In this document: positions 15,638-24,025 of the stretch, one piece after another
How the letters are laid out: the number at the start of each line of letters is the position of its first letter
Numbering within the stretch: position 1 is the stretch's first letter
NCBI GenBank assembly: GCA_023391425.1
Contig: JAEWAX010000112.1
Span: forward strand, 1-31,441
Direction of reading: 5' to 3'
Source: Bacillota bacterium
GTDB lineage: Bacteria > Bacillota > Clostridia > Acetivibrionales > DSM-1351
Length of the DNA stretch: 31,441 nucleotides
Program-made: the position numbers and the translations under genes
Notes under the pieces: model-generated
The model's input: the letters and a program-made list of their open reading frames with translations, nothing else
The model's database searches: none
What the model was told of the DNA's origin: nothing

Positions 15638-15898
15638 ATGGCTTGCTACAATGTAATGTCTGTATTGACAAACAAGAGGGTTCAGAACGTTAATGAAATG
15701 CAGAGAGTTCTTACACAATCAGGCTGCATCATTAAGACTAGACTAGGAATTCATGATGCTGGTGAGGATTTTTGTTCAAACGAAGGCCTTATTATATTAC
15801 ACCTAATTGGTTCTGACGCTGAAATAGACCTGCTTGAGCAAAAGTTAAACGAGATACCTGGAATTACAGCAAAAAATAGCAAGCTATGCTCAGATTGA
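15638..15898 (+). CDS. Small ACT-like protein (TM1266/iron-only hydrogenase system regulator-like)
   Basis: An 86-residue protein, ATG with AAGGGGG about 9 bases upstream. The sequence reads as one ferredoxin-like beta-alpha-beta unit: NVMSVLTNKRVQNVNEMQRVLTQ, then CIIKTRLGIHDAG, LIILHLIGSDAEIDLLEQKL and NEIPGITAKN. This resembles the short ACT-type proteins placed as putative regulators next to [FeFe]-hydrogenase maturation genes (TM1266-like). No hydrogenase genes are in the window, so the regulatory role is uncertain. Cys residues occur at positions 3, 30, 46 and 84. It precedes the zinc-ribbon gene by 87 bp on the same strand, and the two may be one unit ending at the 16237 terminator. 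Confidence 0.65.
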   Translation: MACYNVMSVLTNKRVQNVNEMQRVLTQSGCIIKTRLGIHDAGEDFCSNEGLIILHLIGSDAEIDLLEQKLNEIPGITAKNSKLCSD

Positions 15899-15985
15899 AC
15901 AATGACTAACAATACTAAATTCATTAAAAATAAATTTAGTGCTTGATCAGGGATTAAGATCAATAAATTTGGGGGTTAATTTTAT

Positions 15986-16234
15986 ATGGCTGAACTAAAG
16001 CAATGTAAAGAATGTAATGGGACATTTTTATATACCACAAATGACAACCTATGTTTGAGCTGCAGCCAAAAGAATGAATTAGAATTTCAAAAAATAAAAG
16101 AATATCTAAAACGTTTTCCTAAATCTTCTATAGGTGCAGTTGCCACAGCATTGGATATAACCGTAGCAAATATTCAAAAGTATATAGACCAAGGTAGACT
16201 CGAGATGTTGGAAAAAAAAATAACCAATGAATAA
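15986..16234 (+). CDS. Small zinc-ribbon plus helix-turn-helix protein (TIGR03826/YvyF-like)
   Basis: An 82-residue protein, ATG preceded by TTGGGGG. The N-terminal half carries two CXXC knuckles, CKECNGTFLY and LCLSCSQ (Cys at 7, 10, 23, 26), which should bind one zinc. The C-terminal half is a small helix-turn-helix: IKEYLKRFPKSSIGAVATALDITVANIQKYIDQGRLEML. This resembles the flagellar-region family TIGR03826 (YvyF), but no flagellar genes are seen nearby, so I use the domain description only. It is probably a DNA- or protein-binding regulator. It is followed by a strong bidirectional terminator. Confidence 0.72.
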   Translation: MAELKQCKECNGTFLYTTNDNLCLSCSQKNELEFQKIKEYLKRFPKSSIGAVATALDITVANIQKYIDQGRLEMLEKKITNE

Positions 16235-16236
16235 GT

Positions 16237-16273
16237 AAAAACAGAAACACGCGTCTTGCGAGTTTCTGTTTTT
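16237..16273. terminator. Bidirectional terminator between convergent genes
   Basis: AAAAACAGAAAC (16237-16248) pairs perfectly with GTTTCTGTTTTT (16262-16273), and the 13-base loop holds an extra CGC/GCG pair block. T-runs follow the stem on both strands, so it can end both the plus-strand gene at 16234 and the minus-strand gene at 16300. Confidence 0.9.
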
Positions 16274-16299
16274 AATGTAATAAATTTCAATTTATTGTA

Positions 16300-17076
16300 T
16301 TAACCTTTTGATGTCGCAACAAAAAAGAATCTTGGAAATCTAAAAATAACATTTCCATTTTTTTGTATTGGATATTCTTTTTTTACCCTGTCAAATATAT
16401 CTTGTTCAAAGGCCTTCTTTTTTTCATCTGTTAAAACATTTAAATATGGTCTTAACCCAGTACTACGATACCATTGCATAATGTCGTTATGGGATTCCAG
16501 TTTATGATAATATATAGTCTCCCATATGGAAAATTCCGATGTTAGCTCTGAAAGCAAATTAAAATATTCACTCTGTGTTAAATTATAAAAAATCCTTGGA
16601 AAACTAAATTCTGTTTTCCATTTTTCATTCGTTGATACCTCTCCAATGATTTTGTGAATTGGCTCTTGATAATTCATTGGCATTTGTACTGCAAGTATCC
16701 CTCCCATCTTCAGTAAGCCCATCATATTCTTTAAAAGCTGATTGTGATTAGGCACCCATTGAATACAAGCATTTGAAAAAACAACGTCAAAATCATTATC
16801 AAGCATAGATAAATCTTCTCCTACATCACAAGTCCTAAAATCAAGATTAGGATAATCTCTTTTTGCTGTTTCAATCATATTTGAAGAATTATCAACACCA
16901 AGAACATATGCATTAGGAAACCTTTGTGCTAAAACCTGTGTGCTATTTCCTGGACCGCATCCAATATCGATAATCTTTGTTGGGTTATCAATATAAATGC
17001 GATTAACTAAATCGATTGCTGGCTGAGTTCGTTCATTTTGAAACATTAAATACTGTGCTGAATTCCAGTCTGTCAT
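16300..17076 (-). CDS. tam: Trans-aconitate 2-methyltransferase-like SAM-dependent methyltransferase
   Basis: A 258-residue protein, ATG with GGGGGG about 6 bases upstream. Class I methyltransferase motifs are intact: motif I IIDIGCGPGNST (35-46), VLGVDNSSNMIETAK with the acidic D that binds the ribose, DFRTCDVGED, and FDVVFSNACIQWVPN. The opening MTDWNSAQYLMFQNERTQPA matches the start of Tam proteins (DWN...ERTRPA). Tam uses SAM to esterify trans-aconitate, a spontaneous isomer of the citrate-cycle intermediate that inhibits aconitase. The C-terminal part (about 165-255) also follows Tam length and spacing. A related small-molecule methyltransferase is possible. It is a single gene with a perfect 18-bp inverted repeat just upstream. 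Confidence 0.75.
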   Translation of the reverse strand: MTDWNSAQYLMFQNERTQPAIDLVNRIYIDNPTKIIDIGCGPGNSTQVLAQRFPNAYVLGVDNSSNMIETAKRDYPNLDFRTCDVGEDLSMLDNDFDVVFSNACIQWVPNHNQLLKNMMGLLKMGGILAVQMPMNYQEPIHKIIGEVSTNEKWKTEFSFPRIFYNLTQSEYFNLLSELTSEFSIWETIYYHKLESHNDIMQWYRSTGLRPYLNVLTDEKKKAFEQDIFDRVKKEYPIQKNGNVIFRFPRFFFVATSKG

Positions 17077-17092
17077 AATATCCCCCCAAATG

Positions 17093-17148
17093 ACATTTAT
17101 TTATTAATTGCATCCTTGTATTATTGTATACAATTAATAAATAAATGT
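17093..17148. repeat. 18-bp perfect inverted repeat upstream of the tam-like gene
   Basis: ACATTTATTTATTAATTG (17093-17110) is the exact reverse complement of CAATTAATAAATAAATGT (17131-17148), with a 20-base spacer. The near arm is 16 bp from the start codon on the minus strand, so it covers the promoter/leader. It is probably a regulator site, or a long AT-rich hairpin. Confidence 0.6.
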
Positions 17149-17261
17149 AAATACATTTTATACAGAGTTCATATCTCACACTACATAATGTATTATCCAG
17201 CCCACATGTTCTTTATAGTGTTACTTTCTTGTATAGAGTAATACATTTTTAAAGTTAAAAT

Positions 17262-17290
17262 TTGACAGTTACACCATTATGGTGTAACTT
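17262..17290 (+). promoter_or_regulatory. Promoter with a perfect 21-bp palindrome after the -35 box
   Basis: A consensus TTGACA (17262-17267) is followed at once by GTTACACCAT-T-ATGGTGTAAC (17268-17288), a perfect palindrome around one base. A -10 candidate is TAACTT (17285-17290) at 17-base spacing, or TTAAAT (17289-17294) at 21 bases. A palindrome between the boxes is the layout of MerR-type activated promoters, and equally of a simple repressor operator. Confidence 0.6.
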
Positions 17291-17387
17291 AAATATAAAA
17301 AGAAGTTCTTGTATTCAGCGAGAGTCCTTAGTCCCACTGAGTCTTAGACATCAAAAAAAGTAACTTCAATTTATAGGAGTATAACTT

Positions 17388-20300
17388 ATGCATGAGCCTA
17401 ATGTATTTGAGAATATAATTGATAAAATGGTACAGGATGGGTATCTAGAAGAATATGAAGCTGTTAGTTTAAAAGATAAATATAGTAGTTACCTGGAAAA
17501 TATTAAATATGTAAATAACCAGAGAAGTAAAAATAAAGCAAGACCAGCTAATACTCAAACCACCACAAGTCCAAAATCAGAGTCAAAATCAGAGCAAATA
17601 ATAGCTCCAATATCACAGCAAATTTCCATTAATAATTTATCAAACCAGCCAGTTTCAGAACCACCTATACAGTTAACAAAAGAACAAATAAAAGAGCGCA
17701 ATCTCTCATGGATATTAAATATAGGCGTTATACTCATTCTTATATCCGGATTAATATTCGCAACTACCACTTGGAACGCATTCTTTGATATTGATAAGGT
17801 TTTGTTATTGTTTGGGGTTACTTTGTTTTTCTTTATAGTTAGCCTTTTCTCAGAATATATCTTAAAAATAAGCAAATCCTCTAATGCCTTTTGGATAATG
17901 GGTTGCTTATTTCTACCAATATCATTGCTATCGATAGGGTTTTTCAAGTTACTAGGAAATCACTACTCTATATTTGGTGATGGTAGATTTATGTATGGCA
18001 TGGTTTGCTGCTTGCTTTGTCTGCCAATATATATTCTTAGTACCTACAAGTTTAATAGTCGTATTTTTAGTTGGCTGACACTTTCTACAATCAGTTTATT
18101 GTTTGCCTTCGCTGTCGCCAGTTTATATCCCCCTCGTTTAGTACTTGTGCTAATACTCTTTGGTTTTAATGCATTACTATTATTAACAAAACAAAAAGTC
18201 AATTCAAGAGATATTCTGGAGCTTTTTTTCTGTGAAATGGGTACTTTTATACAGTTTAATCTCTTTATAACCTTAGTTCTGACAATGACAAACTTTAGTA
18301 CTGATATTTTATATTCGGTTGATCTATTAGTGCTATCACTAATCATATACTCACTATCTATTACAGAGCAGCGAATCATATATGATTATTTATCTGCTCT
18401 TATTTTTTCTACTGGAATATTCCTATTAGGAAATAGCATAAACAATGCAAGTATTCAATTAATACTAATAACATCTATTGGGATAGTATTTTCAACTATT
18501 GCATTTATATATAAAAATGAGGCTGACAAGTATAGTCGGTATTCTATCATAAGTGCTATAGCTACAGGATTATCCTTCTTGTATATTGCTGGTTATAGTA
18601 TTCCCTTTGTTCACGCGAATGGCATCATGATCTATGTGGGAATAGCTTGCTTAATAATTTTAATTCTAAATAATTTACATTTGTATCTAAAAAATAATCT
18701 AACCATAATAGGTGTAATTATTTCTCCTCAAATTCTGATCCTAATCTATGAATTCTTGTATGTGATCAATAAATGGACAGATTTTAATTATACCTTGGAA
18801 TACTTATCCTTGATGACGATACTGCTATTTATATTTGGTTACATTCTAAACAAGTATGACTGTCTTAAAAATCTTGCATTCTCAAGCACTATATGTTCTC
18901 TTTTTAGTACCATTATTATTTTCATCTGCTGCTTTATACAAAAAGGCGTCTTTATAAGCTTATCAATAGTAACGGCTGTTTTTACTCTACAGATTCTTGT
19001 GTTGTGGTTAAAAAATAATAATGCAAGAACTAAACTTTTGCTTGGCTATTTGTTGCCACTTGTTACTTTTGGTGCACTTTGCCTATTAAGGTATTCCTAC
19101 AGCTGGAATTTTATTTCTGAATATGCATTTTATTTTGGATGTGCTTTCATAGTCTATTGCTTGCATTTTGCCACAACTGGTAGACTTAAAAAGCTGAAAG
19201 AAGCATTCTTTTACTGTGGACATATTTTACTCGCAATAGCATTTTTAACACTGTTATTAACAAATCAAAGAATTCAAATTGAAATTGTAAGTATATTATT
19301 AATGTGCTGTGTTTACCTATATAGTATTTATCCTTACAGGAAGTCTAAAGTTTCATATTTATGGCTAAATCTACTCCTTATCACCTTTACTTTATTGCTA
19401 TTTAAGCTAGCATACATGATACAACTTTATTCAGAAATAGACCTATATAAGTACGTATTCTACGCGAATGGCTTCTTACTAATGTTAGCCTTTAACTTCA
19501 TTAGAAAGTATGATTTCAAGCGGAACATAACAATTTATTTGTGCTTGATAACACTTATTCTAGCCGTTGGGAATATGTTTGTAACTAATATTTTATGGTA
19601 TGAATATTGCGCTGAGCTGGTATATTGCGCTTTGTTATGCCTACTATTAACAAAAATCAATTTGCAGTCTATACTATTTATTCCATTATTACTTTATGTT
19701 TGCGCAATAAATGTATTAATACAATATGTGCTTAAGTCAAATTTATTGTGCATTTCTATAGTACTGCTAGGCGCTGCCATACTGACAGCTGTAGGTCAAC
19801 GCAAAAACAAGTTAATTGTCGCTGATAATAGTATTGACTTTTACAGTATAACAGCTTTAATCCCTCTATTTTTATTACAATACCATTATTATGCTATAGA
19901 TTTAAAATCGCTGGTTAAAATTATACCTGGTGTTTTGGGTAGTATTTGGTTTTTAATAAATCGTAAACGGATATTAGAAAATGATAATAGACCTGGAAAC
20001 ACACTTTTCACGTTAAGTCTTCTATGGCCATTTTATAGCTTAGTGTCTGTCTTACATGTACATAATAGTATCAAACTAGAGGCATATCTACTGCCTTTAG
20101 TGGTTTTATCTCATATCTGTATTAAGTGGATATACAGAGATAAAAACCTAAAACTAATTGAGTACAGCATCCCTATTTTCTGTTATATATGGATTTTGAC
20201 CAATCTTCTAGTATCAAATAGCATTACTGAAGCTATGATAATAGGTGGCTTTGGATTCTTTTCGCTTATTTATGGCAGCATATTAAGAACTAAATCAACG

Positions 20301-20510
20301 TTTTTTTCCGGCAGCATTTTGATGATATTAACTGTACTCATTAAAACAAGTGAGTTTTGGGCAAGTTTTCAATGGTGGGCTTATCTTGCAATAATAGGTG
20401 TAACCTTAGTTGTAATAGCCAGTACTAATGAATACCAAAAGAACAAAAACAGCGAAGGCATTTTACAAAAAGCCAACAAGTTCTTAGAAAGGTTTAAAGA
20501 TTGGGACTAA
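17388..20510 (+). CDS. Giant polytopic membrane protein, function unknown
   Basis: A 1040-residue protein, ATG with AGGAG 8 bases upstream. Residues 1-40 form a short helical cytoplasmic region (FENIIDKMVQDGYLEEYEA), like the N-terminus of DUF2157-type proteins. Residues about 42-95 are a low-complexity Ser/Thr/Pro/Gln linker. The rest is nearly continuous membrane, by eye about 28-30 hydrophobic helices, many very Leu/Ile-rich, with short polar loops such as RKYDFKRN. I see no known transporter motifs, ATP site or glycosyltransferase motif. The size and shape resemble large DUF2157/DUF2339-like membrane proteins of unknown function; that is a weak comparison. It has its own palindrome-controlled promoter, which suggests a responsive single-gene unit. 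Its AT-rich codon use is like that of its neighbours. Confidence 0.78.
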   Translation: MHEPNVFENIIDKMVQDGYLEEYEAVSLKDKYSSYLENIKYVNNQRSKNKARPANTQTTTSPKSESKSEQIIAPISQQISINNLSNQPVSEPPIQLTKEQIKERNLSWILNIGVILILISGLIFATTTWNAFFDIDKVLLLFGVTLFFFIVSLFSEYILKISKSSNAFWIMGCLFLPISLLSIGFFKLLGNHYSIFGDGRFMYGMVCCLLCLPIYILSTYKFNSRIFSWLTLSTISLLFAFAVASLYPPRLVLVLILFGFNALLLLTKQKVNSRDILELFFCEMGTFIQFNLFITLVLTMTNFSTDILYSVDLLVLSLIIYSLSITEQRIIYDYLSALIFSTGIFLLGNSINNASIQLILITSIGIVFSTIAFIYKNEADKYSRYSIISAIATGLSFLYIAGYSIPFVHANGIMIYVGIACLIILILNNLHLYLKNNLTIIGVIISPQILILIYEFLYVINKWTDFNYTLEYLSLMTILLFIFGYILNKYDCLKNLAFSSTICSLFSTIIIFICCFIQKGVFISLSIVTAVFTLQILVLWLKNNNARTKLLLGYLLPLVTFGALCLLRYSYSWNFISEYAFYFGCAFIVYCLHFATTGRLKKLKEAFFYCGHILLAIAFLTLLLTNQRIQIEIVSILLMCCVYLYSIYPYRKSKVSYLWLNLLLITFTLLLFKLAYMIQLYSEIDLYKYVFYANGFLLMLAFNFIRKYDFKRNITIYLCLITLILAVGNMFVTNILWYEYCAELVYCALLCLLLTKINLQSILFIPLLLYVCAINVLIQYVLKSNLLCISIVLLGAAILTAVGQRKNKLIVADNSIDFYSITALIPLFLLQYHYYAIDLKSLVKIIPGVLGSIWFLINRKRILENDNRPGNTLFTLSLLWPFYSLVSVLHVHNSIKLEAYLLPLVVLSHICIKWIYRDKNLKLIEYSIPIFCYIWILTNLLVSNSITEAMIIGGFGFFSLIYGSILRTKSTFFSGSILMILTVLIKTSEFWASFQWWAYLAIIGVTLVVIASTNEYQKNKNSEGILQKANKFLERFKDWD

Positions 20511-20572
20511 TAGCATAAAATCACCTTGAAATTAGAACTTTATACAACTGATTTTATATAATAAAATTTGAA

Positions 20573-20587
20573 ACCTACAATGTAGGT
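20573..20587. repeat. Short palindrome between convergent genes
   Basis: ACCTACA-A-TGTAGGT is a perfect 7-bp palindrome 5 bases beyond the HD-gene stop. An AT-only repeat (ATTTTAT/ATAAAAT) lies just before it. These may be weak transcription end sites for the two convergent genes; neither has a proper T-run. Confidence 0.35.
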
Positions 20588-20591
20588 ATAT

Positions 20592-22223
20592 TTATACCGT
20601 TTCTCTATACTTCAATTTTTTGTGCGATTTAATAAAATTGCAAAGTTGATTTTTATCAATCGTTTTAGAAGAAAACAAGTAAAAGTAGTGAGTCTTTTTT
20701 GTATCATTATTTTCAATATCCTCATGCTGATAAAATTTCATTACATTATTATATTTTTTTGTTCCATTCTCACCACTGAAAAATCTTATTCTTAACATAT
20801 CTCTAGATATTACAGCTTTACTTTTCCTTGGATTTCCTCCCTCCAAAATGACTAAATCACTAACATCTATATCCTTAGTATTACAAAATTCGGTCAATAT
20901 ATTGCATAAATCTAATCCCCCTAGGCTTGCATTTTTGTCGTTAAAAATATGATAATTATAATTTTTTGCATCATCACAACAGGCTTGAAACATTGATTTA
21001 AATTTATTAAAATCAAAATCACCATTACTATAACTGCTTCTATTCTTATTATCATCAAACAGCAGAGTAAATTCTGCACAAGTTTTCCAAACGGCTTTCT
21101 TTCGCTTAGCTCTATTAAGCAATTCATCTACTTCTTTAATCTCATTTTGATATAACTTAAATAAGTACCATAAATCATCATCACTTATCATATTAACCTT
21201 AAAATCGTTAACACACTTTTGTTCACCAATTATAGCATCTACAGAAAATAAATCTTCTTTAAATTTGTTAGGTTGATCTGGTTTTACCATTTTAGATATT
21301 CTATTAATAATAGTTTGAATTAAATATGTATTATACACAACTACATGATGATTAACAATCCATGCATGCTGTGCATTATTAGCAGATATAACATTCTGAA
21401 TTACACTTAATGCGTTTTTGTTATATGCTGGGAAATAATCATCACCATTCTCTTTAACAGCTGTTATTGAGCGTAATAATCTATCCGTATCAATTATCGA
21501 ATTTGAAAAACCAGTTAAATTACTATCTCTGGTTATATAATCAAGCTTATCCACATCAATTACAGGAGAATTTAGCATTCTGATAAGACAATTTCTAATT
21601 CCCCTTTCACATGATGTATCCATATATGTACAACCTACTATAGATCTTATTATTAAGCCTAAATCTCCATCTAACCTTTTAACTGATTCTTTAAAGCTTT
21701 TTAAAATAACAATTGAACTTACTATTTCATGCGGAGCAGGAGAAACTTCCTCATAATCACATAAAAATTCAGTATAATCATTTGGACTTAATACAATTTT
21801 TAACTCACCTTTAAGTAGAATATCAATTTCACTTTCACCTGAAACAGTTTTTTTCTCTTTATAAAAATCCTCACATGTATGAGAAAAAGGAGCATGCCCA
21901 ACATCATGTAATAAACACGCAATTTCAAATGACCTTTGTAAACAGTTAAAATTTTCAATAACAGCTTTTAAATTATCATCTTGCTCAATGTTTGATTTAA
22001 AACACTGAAAAGCTTTTTTACCAAGAAAAAAAGTTCCAATAGAATGAATAAATCTATCATGCCTAGCAGATGGGTATAATACTCTCATACTAGTTTGTTC
22101 AATTCTACCAAGTCTTTGAAAAATAGGAGTATCAACAAATGCTTTCATATATTCATCTTCTATTTCAATATATCCATGTATAGAATCTTTAATTGTTTTG
22201 GTTTTATTTATAAGAGTATCCAC
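20592..22223 (-). CDS. SAMHD1-like HD domain phosphohydrolase
   Basis: A 543-residue protein. The start is GTG at 22221-22223, with AGAGG 8 bases upstream inside the preceding gene. The HD site is complete: RHDRFIHSIG (H60), LLHDVGHAPFSHT (H106-D107, H110) and DVDKLDYITRD (223-233). The surrounding text, IFQRLGRIEQTS and FSHTCEDF, is that of the SAMHD1/dGTPase-type HD hydrolases, which split dNTPs to nucleoside and triphosphate or act on other nucleotides. A C-terminal part of about 250 residues follows without a recognised domain. It overlaps the 114-residue upstream gene by 20 bases, so the two are translationally coupled. Nucleotide depletion in defence is possible but unproven; housekeeping nucleotide control is the alternative. 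Confidence 0.85.
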   Translation of the reverse strand: MDTLINKTKTIKDSIHGYIEIEDEYMKAFVDTPIFQRLGRIEQTSMRVLYPSARHDRFIHSIGTFFLGKKAFQCFKSNIEQDDNLKAVIENFNCLQRSFEIACLLHDVGHAPFSHTCEDFYKEKKTVSGESEIDILLKGELKIVLSPNDYTEFLCDYEEVSPAPHEIVSSIVILKSFKESVKRLDGDLGLIIRSIVGCTYMDTSCERGIRNCLIRMLNSPVIDVDKLDYITRDSNLTGFSNSIIDTDRLLRSITAVKENGDDYFPAYNKNALSVIQNVISANNAQHAWIVNHHVVVYNTYLIQTIINRISKMVKPDQPNKFKEDLFSVDAIIGEQKCVNDFKVNMISDDDLWYLFKLYQNEIKEVDELLNRAKRKKAVWKTCAEFTLLFDDNKNRSSYSNGDFDFNKFKSMFQACCDDAKNYNYHIFNDKNASLGGLDLCNILTEFCNTKDIDVSDLVILEGGNPRKSKAVISRDMLRIRFFSGENGTKKYNNVMKFYQHEDIENNDTKKTHYFYLFSSKTIDKNQLCNFIKSHKKLKYRETV

Positions 22224-22548
22224 AATAATTACCTCTAACTTCTTTAGTATTAAAATCGCATTTCTCGAATGCTAAATTGATTTTATTAGGTAATATATAA
22301 TATAAATTTGATTTAATATTTTCTTTATTTAAACCATTTGAAAATATAATCAAATCATTTTCCCACATAAACATATCTGTTCCTTCTACAACTGCATAAA
22401 TTGAATTATCTGACACATCAAAAAAACAATCAGATAAATTATTTTGGATTAGCTTACTACATTTTCTTACTGTCGATATTGAAACACCTTTTTCGTTTTT
22501 TAGTAATAACCAAGATAGAATATTTTCTGTTCTTACTGTATAGCACAT
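22204..22548 (-). CDS. Small unknown protein coupled to the HD phosphohydrolase
   Basis: A 114-residue protein, ATG with a very good GAGGAGG 7 bases upstream. Its last 20 bases overlap the GTG start of the HD gene, so the pair is one operon. I do not recognise the family. The first 35 residues (TENILSWLLLKNEKGVSISTVRKCSKLIQN) could be a small winged-helix-like or helix-turn-helix unit. A beta-rich stretch follows (SIYAVVEGTDMFMWENDLIIFSNG) and then a mixed C-terminus ending NYCGYSYK. There is no signal peptide or membrane helix. It may be a regulator, sensor or partner of the HD enzyme. A very AT-rich 600-bp stretch lies upstream. Confidence 0.75.
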   Translation of the reverse strand: MCYTVRTENILSWLLLKNEKGVSISTVRKCSKLIQNNLSDCFFDVSDNSIYAVVEGTDMFMWENDLIIFSNGLNKENIKSNLYYILPNKINLAFEKCDFNTKEVRGNYCGYSYK

Positions 22549-23150
22549 AATTGTGCCTCCTCAAAAAGAAATTTATTAATCCATATAACAATATTCAATA
22601 TATGTTATTATTTTCCTTTAAATTTATTCTTATTTAATATTAATACTACCATGCTATATTTCTACATTCTATTATAAAAATCCTTTTAAAATTTTATATT
22701 TTTCTAATTTATCTCATATTTACTATATAATTATATATAATTAATTCTAATTTTTGTCCCATTCGTTAACTTTTTTCATCAAAATTCTTTTTATTAATTA
22801 TATTTGACTAGCTTGTACTATATAATTTTTCCCTTTAAAAGGCAAATTATCAATGTTACTAATTTAGTTTGTACCTTGATTTTTCAATTAAAATTTAATG
22901 ATTTACTTCAGGTTACTCTGCCAATCCCTTACATCATAAATTGCATATAGCCTTTGATTTAAATTAGTACAATCTTCTCCAGTTCTGTCCTCCAAAATTC
23001 CTTTTCATAAAGTTGAAGAACAACGCATGGTTATAGCATAAAAAAGCCCTCCTATACGTATTATTTTCGATAAACAATACATACAAGAAGGCGTAAACTA
23101 CGGTCTACAAGCGGTTTTCTCTTAATCCAAAGCAGTAAATTATATATATT
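22549..23150. other. 602-bp AT-rich gene-poor stretch
   Basis: It lies between the HD-operon start and the yebC stop, both minus-strand. The right end holds the yebC terminator (23040-23092). Around 22903-23004 the minus strand has a 31-codon frame of coding-like composition (DCTNLNQRLYAIYDVRDWQ) but no usable start, perhaps a gene remnant. The 22560-22900 part is very AT-rich with no structure that I can support beyond likely promoter sequence for the HD operon. Confidence 0.5.
23040..23092 (-). terminator. Strong intrinsic terminator after yebC
   Basis: On the minus strand, 23092-23072 pairs with 23066-23046 over 21 consecutive positions (with several G-U pairs) around a 5-base ATCGA loop, followed directly by TTTTTT. 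The G-U pairs make the hairpin specific to the minus-strand transcript. It lies about 60 bp past the yebC stop. Confidence 0.85.
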
Positions 23151-23900
23151 CTACTCTTCCTCTTCTTCCTCATCCATTTCCCAGCTATGATAAACATTTG
23201 AGACATCATCTAGTTCTTCTATATTTTCCAACAGTTTGTCCATGAACTTTATTTGTTCTGGGTCAGTTAGTTTTGTAGTCATATTTGGTATCATTGATAC
23301 CTCTGCTTGTAGGAATTCGTAGCCTTTTTCTTCAAGTGCTTCACGTACAGCAGAAAAATCTGCTGGATCAGTGAGTATTTCATAGCAATCATCTTCTGCG
23401 TTGAAGTCCTCTGCTCCAGCTTCTAGAGCTTCCATCATCAATGTATCCTCATTGATTTTGCTATCCTTTTCTATTACTATAACACCTTTTTTATTAAACA
23501 TATAAGAAACGCAACCACTTTGTCCTAGGTTTCCACCAAATTTATCAAAGTAATGTCTTAAGTCACCAGCAGTTCTGTTTCTATTGTCTGTTGTACATTC
23601 ACATATAACAGCAACTCCACCTGGTCCATAGCCTTCATAGGTTATCTCTTCATAGTTTGTATTATCACCTTCACCTGCTGCTTTTTTAATACTTCTTGAG
23701 ATATTATCATTAGGCATATTTGCGGCTTTTGCCTTTGCTATAACATCCTTTAATTTTGAATTAGTGCTAGGATCAGCTCCTCCACCTACTTTTACTGCTA
23801 TTGCTATTTCTCTACCGAGCTTTGTAAAAACTTTTCCCTTTATAGCATCTGCCGCTCCCTTTTGGCGCTTAATATTCGCCCACTTTGAATGACCTGACAT
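23151..23900 (-). CDS. yebC: YebC/PmpR family protein (TACO1-like)
   Basis: A 249-residue protein, ATG with AGGAGG 6 bases upstream. It is a full-length YebC: the opening MSGHSKWANIKRQKGAADA, the GREIAIAVKVGGGADPSTN block, NISRSIKKAAGE, EGYGPGGVAVICECTTDNRNRT, and SGCVSYMFNKKGVI. It ends in an acidic DEEEEEE tail. YebC proteins were first described as transcription regulators (PmpR); more recent work on relatives links them to relief of ribosome stalling at proline-rich stretches, as with mitochondrial TACO1. It is cytoplasmic. It is transcribed in the same direction as yigZ, 125 bp behind it, and ends at a very strong terminator. Confidence 0.96.
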   Translation of the reverse strand: MSGHSKWANIKRQKGAADAIKGKVFTKLGREIAIAVKVGGGADPSTNSKLKDVIAKAKAANMPNDNISRSIKKAAGEGDNTNYEEITYEGYGPGGVAVICECTTDNRNRTAGDLRHYFDKFGGNLGQSGCVSYMFNKKGVIVIEKDSKINEDTLMMEALEAGAEDFNAEDDCYEILTDPADFSAVREALEEKGYEFLQAEVSMIPNMTTKLTDPEQIKFMDKLLENIEELDDVSNVYHSWEMDEEEEEE

Positions 23901-24025
23901 AAATACCTCCTAATATATATTGTGCAATATTCATCTGAATGTAAAATAAAAGTTGCAAAATCCACTATATAGTAGACTATTTTTTGGAGCATTGACTCCA
24001 CCATGTAAATTATAATAGTAATTTC

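Larger units (their letters stand above)
17077..17387. other. 311-bp divergent intergenic region with two palindromes
   Basis: This lies between the tam-like gene (minus) and the large membrane protein gene (plus). It contains the 18-bp inverted repeat at 17093-17148 and the TTGACA-plus-palindrome promoter at 17262-17290. Between 17290 and 17387 is a leader of about 95 bases. No coding frame is seen. Confidence 0.6.
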
